Source: Lachnospiraceae bacterium AD3010 (GTDB taxonomy: Bacteria > Bacillota > Clostridia > Lachnospirales > Lachnospiraceae). From it: a DNA stretch of 64,000 bases. This document shows, in pieces, positions 1 to 7,607 of this stretch. Both the position numbers and the translations under genes were made by a program. The stretch covers positions 501,655 to 565,654 of the forward strand of contig KK211387.1 of assembly GCA_000622025.1 (NCBI GenBank), given 5' to 3'. Position 1 is the first letter of the stretch. Each line of letters opens with the position of its first letter. The notes below the pieces were generated by a model. The model ran no database searches, had not been told where the DNA came from, and worked only from the letters and a program-made list of their open reading frames with translations.

Positions 1-138
1 GTTGCACACAGACTCTCGACCATCAGGGACTGTGACAGGATAATAGTACTTGACGACGGTGAAGTGGTCGAAGAGGGTACACATGATGAACTGATGGCAA
101 TGGAAGGATATTACAGTAATCTTGTGAGGATGGAATAG
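1..138 (+). CDS. C-terminal end of an ABC transporter ATP-binding protein (probable NHLM peptide exporter), partial
   Basis: Open at the left window edge. The 45 visible residues end an ABC ATPase: the H-loop region [11 protein letters not shown], then [18 protein letters not shown] and a final RME. This is nearly identical in layout to the end of the next gene, which starts 8 bases after this stop, so the two are almost certainly co-transcribed. In NHLM-type peptide export loci the first of two paired ABC proteins carries the N-terminal C39 peptidase that cuts double-glycine leaders. That this gene is the C39-bearing partner is inference, because only its tail is visible. Confidence 0.8.
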   Translation, partial: VAHRLSTIRDCDRIIVLDDGEVVEEGTHDELMAMEGYYSNLVRME

Positions 139-145
139 GGATCGG

Positions 146-2323
146 ATGTCTGTTTTCGGCGAACAGTTTTTATCCAGAAGAAACCGGGATAAAACAGAAC
201 TGGACAATGCAATACAGGAAGTCTTTGATGCTGCAAGGGGAAATGAGTGCTTTCACTTCAGTGGAAATACGGATGAGCATGTTCGTGAAGAGCTTGAAAA
301 GATATGCTTTTATTTTGGCATAAAGGCCGATCATGACATACCGGAATGTGATGACATAGAAGATATGGTGGATTATATAACCCGTCCGTACGCCATTATG
401 AGACGACGTATAATTCTTAAGGGTATGTGGTGGAGAAACGGAGACGGACCTATCCTTGCGCTGAAAAAGGATAATGATGAAGTAACGGCACTTTTACCCG
501 GTAAGATGGGTGGATATAATTACACGGACAGTAAAACCGACAGCAGGGTCCGCATAAATGCCCATAATAAGAATGAGTTCAAAGAGGAGGCAGTATGCTT
601 TTATAAACCTCTTCCTCTGAGGCCCGTATCCTCCAAAGAAATGATATATCTCCTTATTAAGAACCTGTCTGTCGTGGATATCTTCATGATGCTTTTTTCG
701 GGACTCACCGTTACCGCTACGGCTTTGCTGATCCCGTTTATAACCGAAATGATCTTTTCACTTGTGATCCCTACGGAAAAGATCACTCTGATCTGGTCTT
801 TTGCCGCACTGCTGATAGTGGCGGCAGTATCGTCCTTTATCGTTTCGGTGATAAGACATGGGTATATGGACAGGATAAAGGGCAGAATGGAAATCTACCT
901 GATGCATGGAATCATGGGCAGGATCATAAGCCTTCCGGCATCCTTTTTCGAGGATAAATCCACGGGCTCTCTTGCCGGAGTTGTGGAAAATATACGCCAA
1001 CTGCCTGCAATACTTATCGATTCGGTTTTGACACCGATCGTGAACACCGCATTTTCAATGCTTTTTATCATACAGATTGCGATGATATCTCCACAGCTTT
1101 TGAGACCGGTGCTCATCACTTTTTTACTGCAGCTTCTGATTATCGTGATATGTACTGTGCAGTCATCAGCACTTGCAAAAAAAGAACTGATGTATGCCAG
1201 CAGGATACAGGGTATGGCGGTTGCCGTATATGATGGGATCCAGAGGATCAAATTAAGCGGCAGTGAATCACGGGTCATGGCTAACTGGTCCGGGCTATAC
1301 AGTCACAAGGCATCGGCTGCCTACCCGGTTTATTTTCCGGCAAGCTTTCAGCATGAACTGATCGCCTTTGCGTCAATGATGGGAATGCTCGCAGCGTTTT
1401 ATGAGGGCTTCATGGCACACCTGGAGGTTTCCGGGTTTGCCGCATTCATTGCAGCTTTCGCCTTTCTGACCGGCAGTATGAATGAACTGTCAGAAAACGG
1501 CAGGTCTCTAGCCATGCTCGGCCCCATCCTTAAAATGTCGGAGGACATTTTAAGAGAGGTTCCCGAGATTTCAAAAGACAAAAAAATAGTCCGGAAACTA
1601 AGTGGTAAAATAGAAGTAAGAGATCTGTCCTTCAGATACAACAGCGAATCTCCGCTCATTTTTAACAGATTGTCCTTAACGGTCAATCCGGGAGAATACA
1701 TTGCCATAGTCGGAAAAAGCGGATGCGGCAAATCTACTCTTATGCGGATACTAATGGGATTTGAGAAAGCATCTGAAGGAAATGTGATCTATGACGATAT
1801 TGATATCGACAGGTTAGACCCCAGATCCCTGAGACGGAATATCGGAGCGGTGATGCAGAACGGCAGTCTTTTCAATGAGAGTATTTATCAGAATATTGCC
1901 ATTTCTGCTCCGGGGATCGGAATGGATGCAGCATGGGAGGTGGCAAGAAAAGCCGGGATAGCCGAAGATATCGAAAACATGCCCATGAGGATGAAAACAC
2001 TGATACCACAGGGGGGAGGCGGAATCTCGGGCGGACAGAAGCAGAGGATCATGATCGCCAGGGCGATCGCCGCGGAGTCTGCCATACTGATGTTTGATGA
2101 GGCGACCAGTGCCCTTGATAATATCACCCAGAAGATCGTATCGGATTCACTTGATGAATTGAACTGTACACGTATTGTTATTGCCCACAGGCTGTCAACG
2201 ATCAGGAACTGTGACAGGATACTGGTGCTCGACAACGGAACGATCATAGAACAGGGGAATTATGATGAGCTGATAAAGCTTAATGGTTTTTTTGCTGATC
2301 TGGTAAAACGTCAGCAGATATAA
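146..2323 (+). CDS. NHLM-type bacteriocin/peptide export ABC transporter, permease-ATPase without C39 peptidase
   Basis: A 725-residue half-transporter. The first ~170 residues form a soluble domain including a WWRNGDGPILA stretch and LLPGKMGGY, typical of the second ABC protein of NHLM microcin/bacteriocin systems. The membrane domain (about 175-470) has roughly six hydrophobic segments. The ATPase has Walker A GKSGCGKST from about residue 523, the signature ISGGQKQR near 630, Walker B ILMFDEATSALD and an H-loop AHRLS. There is no cysteine-peptidase domain, so leader removal must fall to the upstream partner. Three small double-glycine peptide genes follow directly, the first with its own RBS 24 bases after the stop, which makes them the probable cargo. 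The family assignment is confident; the direction and nature of the cargo are inferred from context. Confidence 0.88.
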   Translation: MSVFGEQFLSRRNRDKTELDNAIQEVFDAARGNECFHFSGNTDEHVREELEKICFYFGIKADHDIPECDDIEDMVDYITRPYAIMRRRIILKGMWWRNGDGPILALKKDNDEVTALLPGKMGGYNYTDSKTDSRVRINAHNKNEFKEEAVCFYKPLPLRPVSSKEMIYLLIKNLSVVDIFMMLFSGLTVTATALLIPFITEMIFSLVIPTEKITLIWSFAALLIVAAVSSFIVSVIRHGYMDRIKGRMEIYLMHGIMGRIISLPASFFEDKSTGSLAGVVENIRQLPAILIDSVLTPIVNTAFSMLFIIQIAMISPQLLRPVLITFLLQLLIIVICTVQSSALAKKELMYASRIQGMAVAVYDGIQRIKLSGSESRVMANWSGLYSHKASAAYPVYFPASFQHELIAFASMMGMLAAFYEGFMAHLEVSGFAAFIAAFAFLTGSMNELSENGRSLAMLGPILKMSEDILREVPEISKDKKIVRKLSGKIEVRDLSFRYNSESPLIFNRLSLTVNPGEYIAIVGKSGCGKSTLMRILMGFEKASEGNVIYDDIDIDRLDPRSLRRNIGAVMQNGSLFNESIYQNIAISAPGIGMDAAWEVARKAGIAEDIENMPMRMKTLIPQGGGGISGGQKQRIMIARAIAAESAILMFDEATSALDNITQKIVSDSLDELNCTRIVIAHRLSTIRNCDRILVLDNGTIIEQGNYDELIKLNGFFADLVKRQQI

Positions 2324-2347
2324 ATATTTATGAAAGGAGAAAGGACA

Positions 2348-2509
2348 ATGAGTGAAGAAAAGAAAAAAGATGTGTCAGAAGAGGAAAAGGAGGAGGTAAA
2401 GAAGAGTCCCGAACCGAAGGAAGAGGACGTAAGCGATGAAGAGCTGGGCGCAACAGCAGGTGGTGAAATCCGTTCCGGAAAAACCGACAGGAACAGGATT
2501 GATGACTAA
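2348..2509 (+). CDS. Double-glycine leader precursor peptide 1 (TDRNRID family)
   Basis: A 53-residue peptide preceded by a good RBS (GAAAGGAGAAAGGACA). The first 39 residues are a highly charged Glu/Lys leader ending in DEELGATAGG, the classic recognition pattern of double-glycine leaders cut by C39 peptidases. Cleavage after GG would release a 14-residue tail that contains TDRNRIDD. There is no Cys, Ser/Thr cluster or aromatic residue in the tail, so lanthionine or thioether modification is unlikely. The gene directly follows the exporter gene and is the first of three paralogues. The amino-acid sequence is read directly; the precursor role is inferred from the leader and neighbours. I do not recognise the TDRNRID family. 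Confidence 0.8.
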   Translation: MSEEKKKDVSEEEKEEVKKSPEPKEEDVSDEELGATAGGEIRSGKTDRNRIDD

Positions 2510-2533
2510 GGACTTTTGTAACTATTCAGAACA

Positions 2534-2622
2534 GTCACTTGCGGAACCGCAAGTGACGTATGAAAACCAAGGCATTATGGCATTCGGCTCATCGTGCGAA
2601 GCACGATTTAATTAGCCGAATG
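2534..2622. repeat. Two perfect palindromic hairpins between precursor genes 1 and 2
   Basis: Hairpin A (2534-2557) has 11-base arms GTCACTTGCGG/CCGCAAGTGAC with a two-base loop. Hairpin B (2581-2622) has outer arms CATTCGGCT/AGCCGAATG and an inner stem ATCGTGC/GCACGAT. Neither is followed by a T-run, so they look more like REP-type palindromes or mRNA-stabilising structures than intrinsic terminators. They could set the ratio of peptide 1 to peptides 2 and 3. Confidence 0.7.
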
Positions 2623-2626
2623 CGCA

Positions 2627-2663
2627 GTATCTATTCAGAATCCGAAGGGTTATGAATAGATAC
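2627..2663. repeat. Dispersed palindromic repeat, copy 1
   Basis: A 37-base hairpin with arms GTATCTATTCAGAA and TTATGAATAGATAC around TCCGAAGGG. A copy differing by one base, sharing the flanking AATGCGCA, lies at 20391-20427 in front of the second molybdenum hydroxylase gene. It sits just upstream of precursor gene 2. Two near-identical copies 18 kb apart indicate a small dispersed intergenic palindrome. Confidence 0.75.
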
Positions 2664-2690
2664 GGACATTTTATGAAAGGAGAAAGAACA

Positions 2691-2852
2691 ATGAGTGAAG
2701 AAAAGAACAAAGATGCAGTAGAAGAGGTAAAGGAAGAGGTAAAGGAGAGTCCCGAACCGAAGGAAGAGGACGTGAGCGATGAAGAGCTGAGTGCAACAGC
2801 AGGTGGCAGTCCCTTAACCGGAAAAACCGACAGGAACAGGATCGATGATTAA
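2691..2852 (+). CDS. Double-glycine leader precursor peptide 2 (TDRNRID family)
   Basis: A 53-residue paralogue of the peptide encoded just upstream. The ATG at 2691 was chosen over an in-frame upstream start because AAAGGAGAAAGAACA stands directly before it and because all three paralogues then begin MSEEK. The leader is acidic and ends DEELSATAGG; the predicted tail is 14 residues, SPLTGKTDRNRIDD. Nucleotide identity to the other copies is very high in the leader and in the TDRNRID end, and the variation sits right after the GG, as expected for a family of exported peptides with one shared leader. Function is unknown. Confidence 0.8.
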   Translation: MSEEKNKDAVEEVKEEVKESPEPKEEDVSDEELSATAGGSPLTGKTDRNRIDD

Positions 2853-2880
2853 GGATATTTTTATGAAAGGAGAAGGAATA

Positions 2881-3036
2881 ATGAGTGAAGAAAAGAACAA
2901 AGATGTGGCAGAAGAGGTAAAGGAGGAGGTGAAGGAGAATCCCGAACCGAAGGAAGAGGACGTAAGCGATGAAGAGCTGGGCGCAACAGCAGGTGGCATG
3001 CCCGGAGTGACGGACAGGAACAGGATTGACATTTAG
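2881..3036 (+). CDS. Double-glycine leader precursor peptide 3 (TDRNRID family)
   Basis: The third tandem paralogue, 51 residues, with RBS AAAGGAGAAGGAATA before ATG 2881. Its leader ends DEELGATAGG and its tail is the shortest, MPGVTDRNRIDI (12 residues). The invariant part of all three tails is TDRNRID, with two arginines; clostripain-family peptidases characteristically cleave after Arg, and such a peptidase gene follows 56 bases later. An Arg-cut product (for example ending TDR or beginning NR) is therefore possible, but this is inference only. Confidence 0.8.
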   Translation: MSEEKNKDVAEEVKEEVKENPEPKEEDVSDEELGATAGGMPGVTDRNRIDI

Positions 3037-3048
3037 AGAAATGGATAA

Positions 3049-3083
3049 GAGACCTCATTGCGGATGCATTGAGGTCTCATTTT
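3049..3083 (+). terminator. Hairpin between precursor peptides and C11 peptidase gene
   Basis: Perfect 9-base arms GAGACCTCA (3049-3057) and TGAGGTCTC (3070-3078), followed by ATTTTA. It lies right after the third peptide gene and immediately before the C11 peptidase start, so it may act as a partial terminator that lowers peptidase expression relative to the peptides. The T-run is short. Confidence 0.55.
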
Positions 3084-3092
3084 ACAGGTACT

Positions 3093-5339
3093 ATGAGAAA
3101 GATCACATTGATGCTCTATATTGTGGGATCGGATCTTGAGAGGAAGCTTTTGATCCATACCAGAATGCTCCTTGGTCTGATGGAAGGAATATATGAGTAT
3201 AAGAGAATGACCGCTGATAATGAAAAGACTGATGATTATGCCATACTGGCAGAAACAGGCGGTGTCTGTCTTGATCCGGAAAACACCGTAACCTGTAGCA
3301 TCGGGGATGATGCGAAACAGGAATACGGCAGACTGAGGGAAAGATTATCGGACGGGTTAAGGCTAAGGAAAGAGAACGGCAGTGATTCAGCAGGCAGAAA
3401 ATCGACAAGGCTTGATTCGCTTTATAAGATCACCTGGGAGAAGAACGAGAGATGGGTTGTTGAGGATGAGAGCATTTCTCCCTTTCCGGACGGTGTGAAA
3501 AAGAACGGTTCCCTTTTGATGACAGAGAAGGATGAGAACGGCCGCGTTGTTGAGCTTATGGACTTTATTTTAGAATCCGTACGCCTGTTTCCCGCAAGAC
3601 AGTATATGCTCATACTATGCGGACACGGAGGCGGTCCATTGTGGGGCTTCGGGGAAGATGAAAGAAATGATGATGAGATGATCATATCCTCCGATCTTAT
3701 CAGGATGATGCCCGCCATAAGGGACTGTCTCGGCGGAAGGAAGCTTTCGCTCATAGGTTATGACAGCTGCAGGATGGCGCATCTGGAAGCCATTACGGCA
3801 TGGTCTAATGGAGCGAGAAATATGGTCGCTGTCGAAAACAGCTCCAAGGGGGTCGGATGGCTAAGCTCCAATACGGTAAGGACACTGTTACAAGAATGTC
3901 ACGTAAGTCCTGAGGGACTAAGCGATGCAGCGTTTGACCGGTCCGTCCTGCCAAAAGTATTGGATGAACTGTATAAAGATTATCTTATGTCACAGGAAGC
4001 TGTCATATTATCAGCCATAGATATTGATGCGGAAAAGACAGATGCTTTTATGAAAGCTCTGAAGGATCTGAGCACAGGCCTTGCTGACAAAATGATGGTT
4101 GATCCGATCGAAGCATACCGGACGCTTGCAGCCATACGCGACCGGTCTCAGAGGATCGATGAGTACAGCATTGATCTTTTGCTCTTTGCAAAAGAGGCTG
4201 CCGATTCCGGCTTTTTTGGCTCTGACGGAGACATTCGGGAAAAGTACTTAAGACTTAAGGATTGTATTGACGACATGGTCTTAAGACTTGGTGTATCGGA
4301 AGGGGTGTTTATTGAAGGTGTATCCGGCATATCATTATTCTTCCCGGATTCGGATTCTACTACCGTGAATTCCAACTGGGAGAAGTATCTTTTCAGTCAC
4401 AGGAAAAGCCGTGATGAAAAACACCTGACATGGCCGTTTAAGGGTTATGAAACAGGCCTTTTGCAGCCTGAGGATTCGGTGGAAGCGGCAGATTTCTGCA
4501 GTGAATATGACGACCTTAAGGAAGGTTATTGGCAGTTGGCCGGTTATTTTAATGCCATAAGGGAAACGGCCAGACTCCTTGAAGATAATAAGAACAAAAA
4601 GCAGGAGCTTATGCGTAAGATGGAACATGAGCTCTTCGTATACGGAATGTCAGAGCTGCCTGTTTATTCCGAAACAGAGTCTGTCTGTGACCGGCTGCTC
4701 GAGATAAGAGACAGAAATGAATATACCGAAGGATATTACCGGAATGTGATCCTTAAAGTTATTTATGAAGGACAGGACGGAAGTTTTACAAGGAGACGGG
4801 GACTGGGATATATTCCGTCCCGGGGATATGCCCTGGACGGCAGGGACGGTGACGGCCTTATGTGGTTTATGGTCTCGGATGGGGAAAATAAGTTTCCGGT
4901 CCATATATACAGGACAGAGGGCAGTGATCCTTTCGGGGGAAGGACGGTTATTCTGGTGCCCGCCCTGACCGGCCGCAGGATCCGTATGCTTCGTATCCTG
5001 TTTGAGAAAGGCTCTGTGACCGGCAGGCTGACCGGTCATTACAGTTATTATTTCCAGTATGACCGGCTCTCAGATTATAAAAGCGGCGCCGGGGAGCTGA
5101 CCGGAAAGGAGATCATATTCCTTGGCTCCGTTTCTGAAGGCGCCGGTTATAAAATGACTTTTTTTGAGGATAAAGCGGCAGATTTTGCTATCGGATCTGT
5201 CTCTCATGGTATTGATAATGTCCTTTTTATCAGAGGAAGCTTTGACCCGGATGGATTTTCCTCACGGTATGAGTCGGTAACTGTCAGGGATTTCAGGCGG
5301 GACATATTTGGAAATGAGACGGAAGTCAGAATAACTTAA
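3093..5339 (+). CDS. Clostripain-related cysteine peptidase (family C11)
   Basis: A protein of about 748 residues if started at ATG 3093 (an in-frame TTG at 3069 lies inside the preceding hairpin and has no RBS). The C11 fold is visible from the start (TLMLYIVGSDLE). The catalytic dyad appears as His178 in LCGHGGGPLWGF and Cys226 in GYDSCRMAHLEA, at the usual spacing. The peptidase part covers roughly 1-430; the remaining ~300 residues are not recognised. No signal peptide is seen, so it may act inside the cell or be exported another way. Clostripain cleaves after arginine. The position next to three peptides whose conserved tail TDRNRID has two arginines suggests a role in maturing or degrading them. 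Confidence 0.82.
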   Translation: MRKITLMLYIVGSDLERKLLIHTRMLLGLMEGIYEYKRMTADNEKTDDYAILAETGGVCLDPENTVTCSIGDDAKQEYGRLRERLSDGLRLRKENGSDSAGRKSTRLDSLYKITWEKNERWVVEDESISPFPDGVKKNGSLLMTEKDENGRVVELMDFILESVRLFPARQYMLILCGHGGGPLWGFGEDERNDDEMIISSDLIRMMPAIRDCLGGRKLSLIGYDSCRMAHLEAITAWSNGARNMVAVENSSKGVGWLSSNTVRTLLQECHVSPEGLSDAAFDRSVLPKVLDELYKDYLMSQEAVILSAIDIDAEKTDAFMKALKDLSTGLADKMMVDPIEAYRTLAAIRDRSQRIDEYSIDLLLFAKEAADSGFFGSDGDIREKYLRLKDCIDDMVLRLGVSEGVFIEGVSGISLFFPDSDSTTVNSNWEKYLFSHRKSRDEKHLTWPFKGYETGLLQPEDSVEAADFCSEYDDLKEGYWQLAGYFNAIRETARLLEDNKNKKQELMRKMEHELFVYGMSELPVYSETESVCDRLLEIRDRNEYTEGYYRNVILKVIYEGQDGSFTRRRGLGYIPSRGYALDGRDGDGLMWFMVSDGENKFPVHIYRTEGSDPFGGRTVILVPALTGRRIRMLRILFEKGSVTGRLTGHYSYYFQYDRLSDYKSGAGELTGKEIIFLGSVSEGAGYKMTFFEDKAADFAIGSVSHGIDNVLFIRGSFDPDGFSSRYESVTVRDFRRDIFGNETEVRIT

Positions 5340-5365
5340 TTCCATCCATTTCCTGGCAATAGAAA

Positions 5366-5395
5366 AAGCAGCAAATCTCCGTGATCTGCTGCTTT
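5366..5395. terminator. Bidirectional terminator hairpin between convergent genes
   Basis: Arms AAAGCAGCA (5366-5374) and TGCTGCTTT (5387-5395) with A-rich sequence on the left and TTTG on the right. It separates the plus-strand C11 peptidase gene from the minus-strand phosphatase/HD gene and can serve both. Confidence 0.65.
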
Positions 5396-5461
5396 GTGAG
5401 TGCACGGGCTGCGGAAGCTATGCAAATGTCTGTCCCGCAAAGGAGCGGTATGAAAGCTATA

Positions 5462-6580
5462 TCAGGCTTGCCGGCGTTTGACGGACTCTATCCTCTGTTC
5501 GATAAGCACTGCTTTTTCATAGAGGGCATTGTGCTTTTGCAGTGCTTCTGCACTTAAGCATTTTTTCCTGCTCTCCCGGAACCTTTCTTCCACGGAGACT
5601 CTTTTATCCTCCAGTACGACCTTATCGGCGTAAAAGAGAAGCTCTTCGGTGGAAAGAGGGGTTCCAAGGGGGCGGGAGGTATATTTTTCGGAGTGGTGGA
5701 GTCTTACGATCTCCGCTATCTCCGGATAGCCTTCCTTTTCAAGGGCATCTGCACTGACCACGGCATGGTTTTTTTCACGTCTTAAGAGGTCGTGGAGGAG
5801 AGCAGACTTTATCAGGAGCTCATTTCCGGATCTAAAATCCCGGTCGATACTCTCGTATATCTCATCTGCCGCTTTTGCCACAGCTCTCATGTGGCGTATC
5901 ACGTTATCAGGTACCTCATACTTTTTATAAAGCCGCATTATCTCCTTTTCATCAAGGAGTATAAGGGGACGGACTCCCCTAAACCTTATGCTGTCAAAGC
6001 TGCCGTCCTCATACATAAGGCAACTTACGGAGGCATTGGGAATACTGATATTAAGGACATTATCGATGTCGGATGAGGTAAGGAGAGATAGCGCGGCTCT
6101 TATCACACCCGAATGAGTAAAGATAAGGACATCCCTGCTGACATCCGATTCATCAAGGATTTCCGAAAGGGCATTTAAAAAGCGCTTTCCCGCATCTTCA
6201 AAGCTCTCTCCTCCGGGGGGTCTGTAGCTTCCGGGGTGTTCCCCCCTTTCCTTATATTCCTTAGGTAATTCTTCCCTTATCTCACTTATAAGCCTTCCTT
6301 CAAAGGAACCTAAGTTGATCTCCTTAAAATCATCCCAAAGTACAGGGATCACTGCGAGGGCATTCCCGGTGGGACAGGCTGTATCTAGGGAACGCTTAAG
6401 CGGGCTCGAAAAGATCAGGGGAGACTCCTCATTACGGTAGAGCCCGGAGAAGTAGTGGGAAAGCTTTTCTGCTTCTTTTTTTCCGACAGGGCTTAAGGGC
6501 ACGTCCGTGATCCCGATATATCTTTTTCCGGTCACGTCACTTTCCCTTTCCCCATGACGGACAAGATATACCCGTCTCAT
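5462..6580 (-). CDS. Histidine phosphatase - HD domain fusion protein
   Basis: 372 residues with two recognisable halves. Residues 1-~200 are a phosphoglycerate-mutase-like histidine phosphatase: YLVRHGERES supplies the phospho-accepting His, and IFTHSGVIR the second catalytic His. Residues ~210-372 are an HD-type phosphohydrolase with LLHDLLRREKNH and LHHSEKY. It is the second gene of a minus-strand pair with a MocA-like nucleotidyltransferase, 64 bases apart. In Clostridia such phosphatase/HD proteins occur near molybdenum hydroxylase genes, and a role in processing a molybdopterin nucleotide or clearing a side product is plausible, but the substrate cannot be read from sequence. Confidence 0.8.
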   Translation of the reverse strand: MRRVYLVRHGERESDVTGKRYIGITDVPLSPVGKKEAEKLSHYFSGLYRNEESPLIFSSPLKRSLDTACPTGNALAVIPVLWDDFKEINLGSFEGRLISEIREELPKEYKERGEHPGSYRPPGGESFEDAGKRFLNALSEILDESDVSRDVLIFTHSGVIRAALSLLTSSDIDNVLNISIPNASVSCLMYEDGSFDSIRFRGVRPLILLDEKEIMRLYKKYEVPDNVIRHMRAVAKAADEIYESIDRDFRSGNELLIKSALLHDLLRREKNHAVVSADALEKEGYPEIAEIVRLHHSEKYTSRPLGTPLSTEELLFYADKVVLEDKRVSVEERFRESRKKCLSAEALQKHNALYEKAVLIEQRIESVKRRQA

Positions 6581-6643
6581 TGTCTTATTAGTACTGCGCT
6601 TCCATGCATATCTACTGCCTTTTTTACTCCATCAAACTGCACT

Positions 6644-7321
6644 TTATTCATTGCCGAAATCTCCGTTTCTGTTGCTTTTCTTTAACCAGTCACCGCCGCT
6701 TGCCAGGGGATCACTATGTCTTACCCTGTTGAATTTTATGAGGTTTTCATAGTCCTCCCTTGTGTCTGCATCCATTATGGAGCCGTCATCCTTTACAGGC
6801 AGATCAAGGACGCTTCCGTATCCGGAGACCCTTATCTCTTCATATGCGCCCCTTAAGCCTCCCTGTCCGTCATAGCTTAGCATAAATTCTACGGCTTTCC
6901 TGCTTAGGAGCAGCGGGTGGCCGGGTCTTCCCTGGCACCAGGGTACGATGACATCTGCTTTTTCCGCACTGTCTGCCAGTGCTCTTATTGTGTCCTCTGT
7001 GAAGAAGGGTACATCAACCGGAGAAAAGAATACTGCGTCGCAGCGGTCCCTAAGGTATGAGAGCCCCATAAGTGCCGAGTCAAACATATGCGTGTTTTCG
7101 TATTCCTCATTCCTTATGAATACCGTACCGCTGCCCTTCAGGCTTTCCTCCAGCTCATCCCCCCGGTATCCTGTTATCACCACGATATCCCGGATGCCGG
7201 CATCACGGTAATTTGCAATTACCCGTTCCGTGAAGGTCATATCTTCTATTTTCATCAGCTGCTTGAAGTCTTTCATTCTTTTAGACATTCCAGCAGCTGC
7301 AATCACCGCTCCGAAGTTCAT
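6644..7321 (-). CDS. MocA/MobA-like molybdopterin nucleotidyltransferase
   Basis: 225 residues. The N-terminus VIAAAGMSKRMKDFKQLM is the nucleotide-binding signature of MobA/MocA-type transferases (AAGxSxRM...K), followed by VVITGYRGDEL, a DDVPF-type acidic site in FFSPVDVPFF, and PGHPLLLS, all typical of MocA (CTP:molybdopterin cytidylyltransferase). Molybdenum hydroxylases of the xanthine dehydrogenase family in bacteria commonly use the cytidine dinucleotide form of the cofactor, and two such hydroxylases are encoded 10 kb downstream. Compare the protein encoded at 15910, whose corresponding signature is degenerate. Cofactor nucleotide specificity (C versus G or A) is inferred from context. 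Confidence 0.8.
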   Translation of the reverse strand: MNFGAVIAAAGMSKRMKDFKQLMKIEDMTFTERVIANYRDAGIRDIVVITGYRGDELEESLKGSGTVFIRNEEYENTHMFDSALMGLSYLRDRCDAVFFSPVDVPFFTEDTIRALADSAEKADVIVPWCQGRPGHPLLLSRKAVEFMLSYDGQGGLRGAYEEIRVSGYGSVLDLPVKDDGSIMDADTREDYENLIKFNRVRHSDPLASGGDWLKKSNRNGDFGNE

Positions 7322-7607
7322 TTTTATCCTTCCTTGTCATTCTGAGGGCCCCGCCCGGATATCCGAGGGTAGGCTGCAGTCATTCGCTATCGATCTGAGC
7401 TGAATCTGCCGCGTTAATGCAGAAAAAGCCCTTTGTCATTCTGATTATCGCATAGTTGTCTTAAAAAGCAAGGATTCAGGAGAGAATATTCTTGGTATAT
7501 GGACAATGCGGTAAGGATGTTTTGATTATAGATTCTGTGGTTTTCATATTATCTGACGGGTGATAGAATATTTGCAGTAAGTATCACTTGATTAGTAAAA
7601 AACTGAG

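Noticed and set aside
2534..2622. Precursor-gene spacer hairpins as intrinsic terminators
   Set aside because: Stems are perfect but no T-run follows either one, so termination is not supported.
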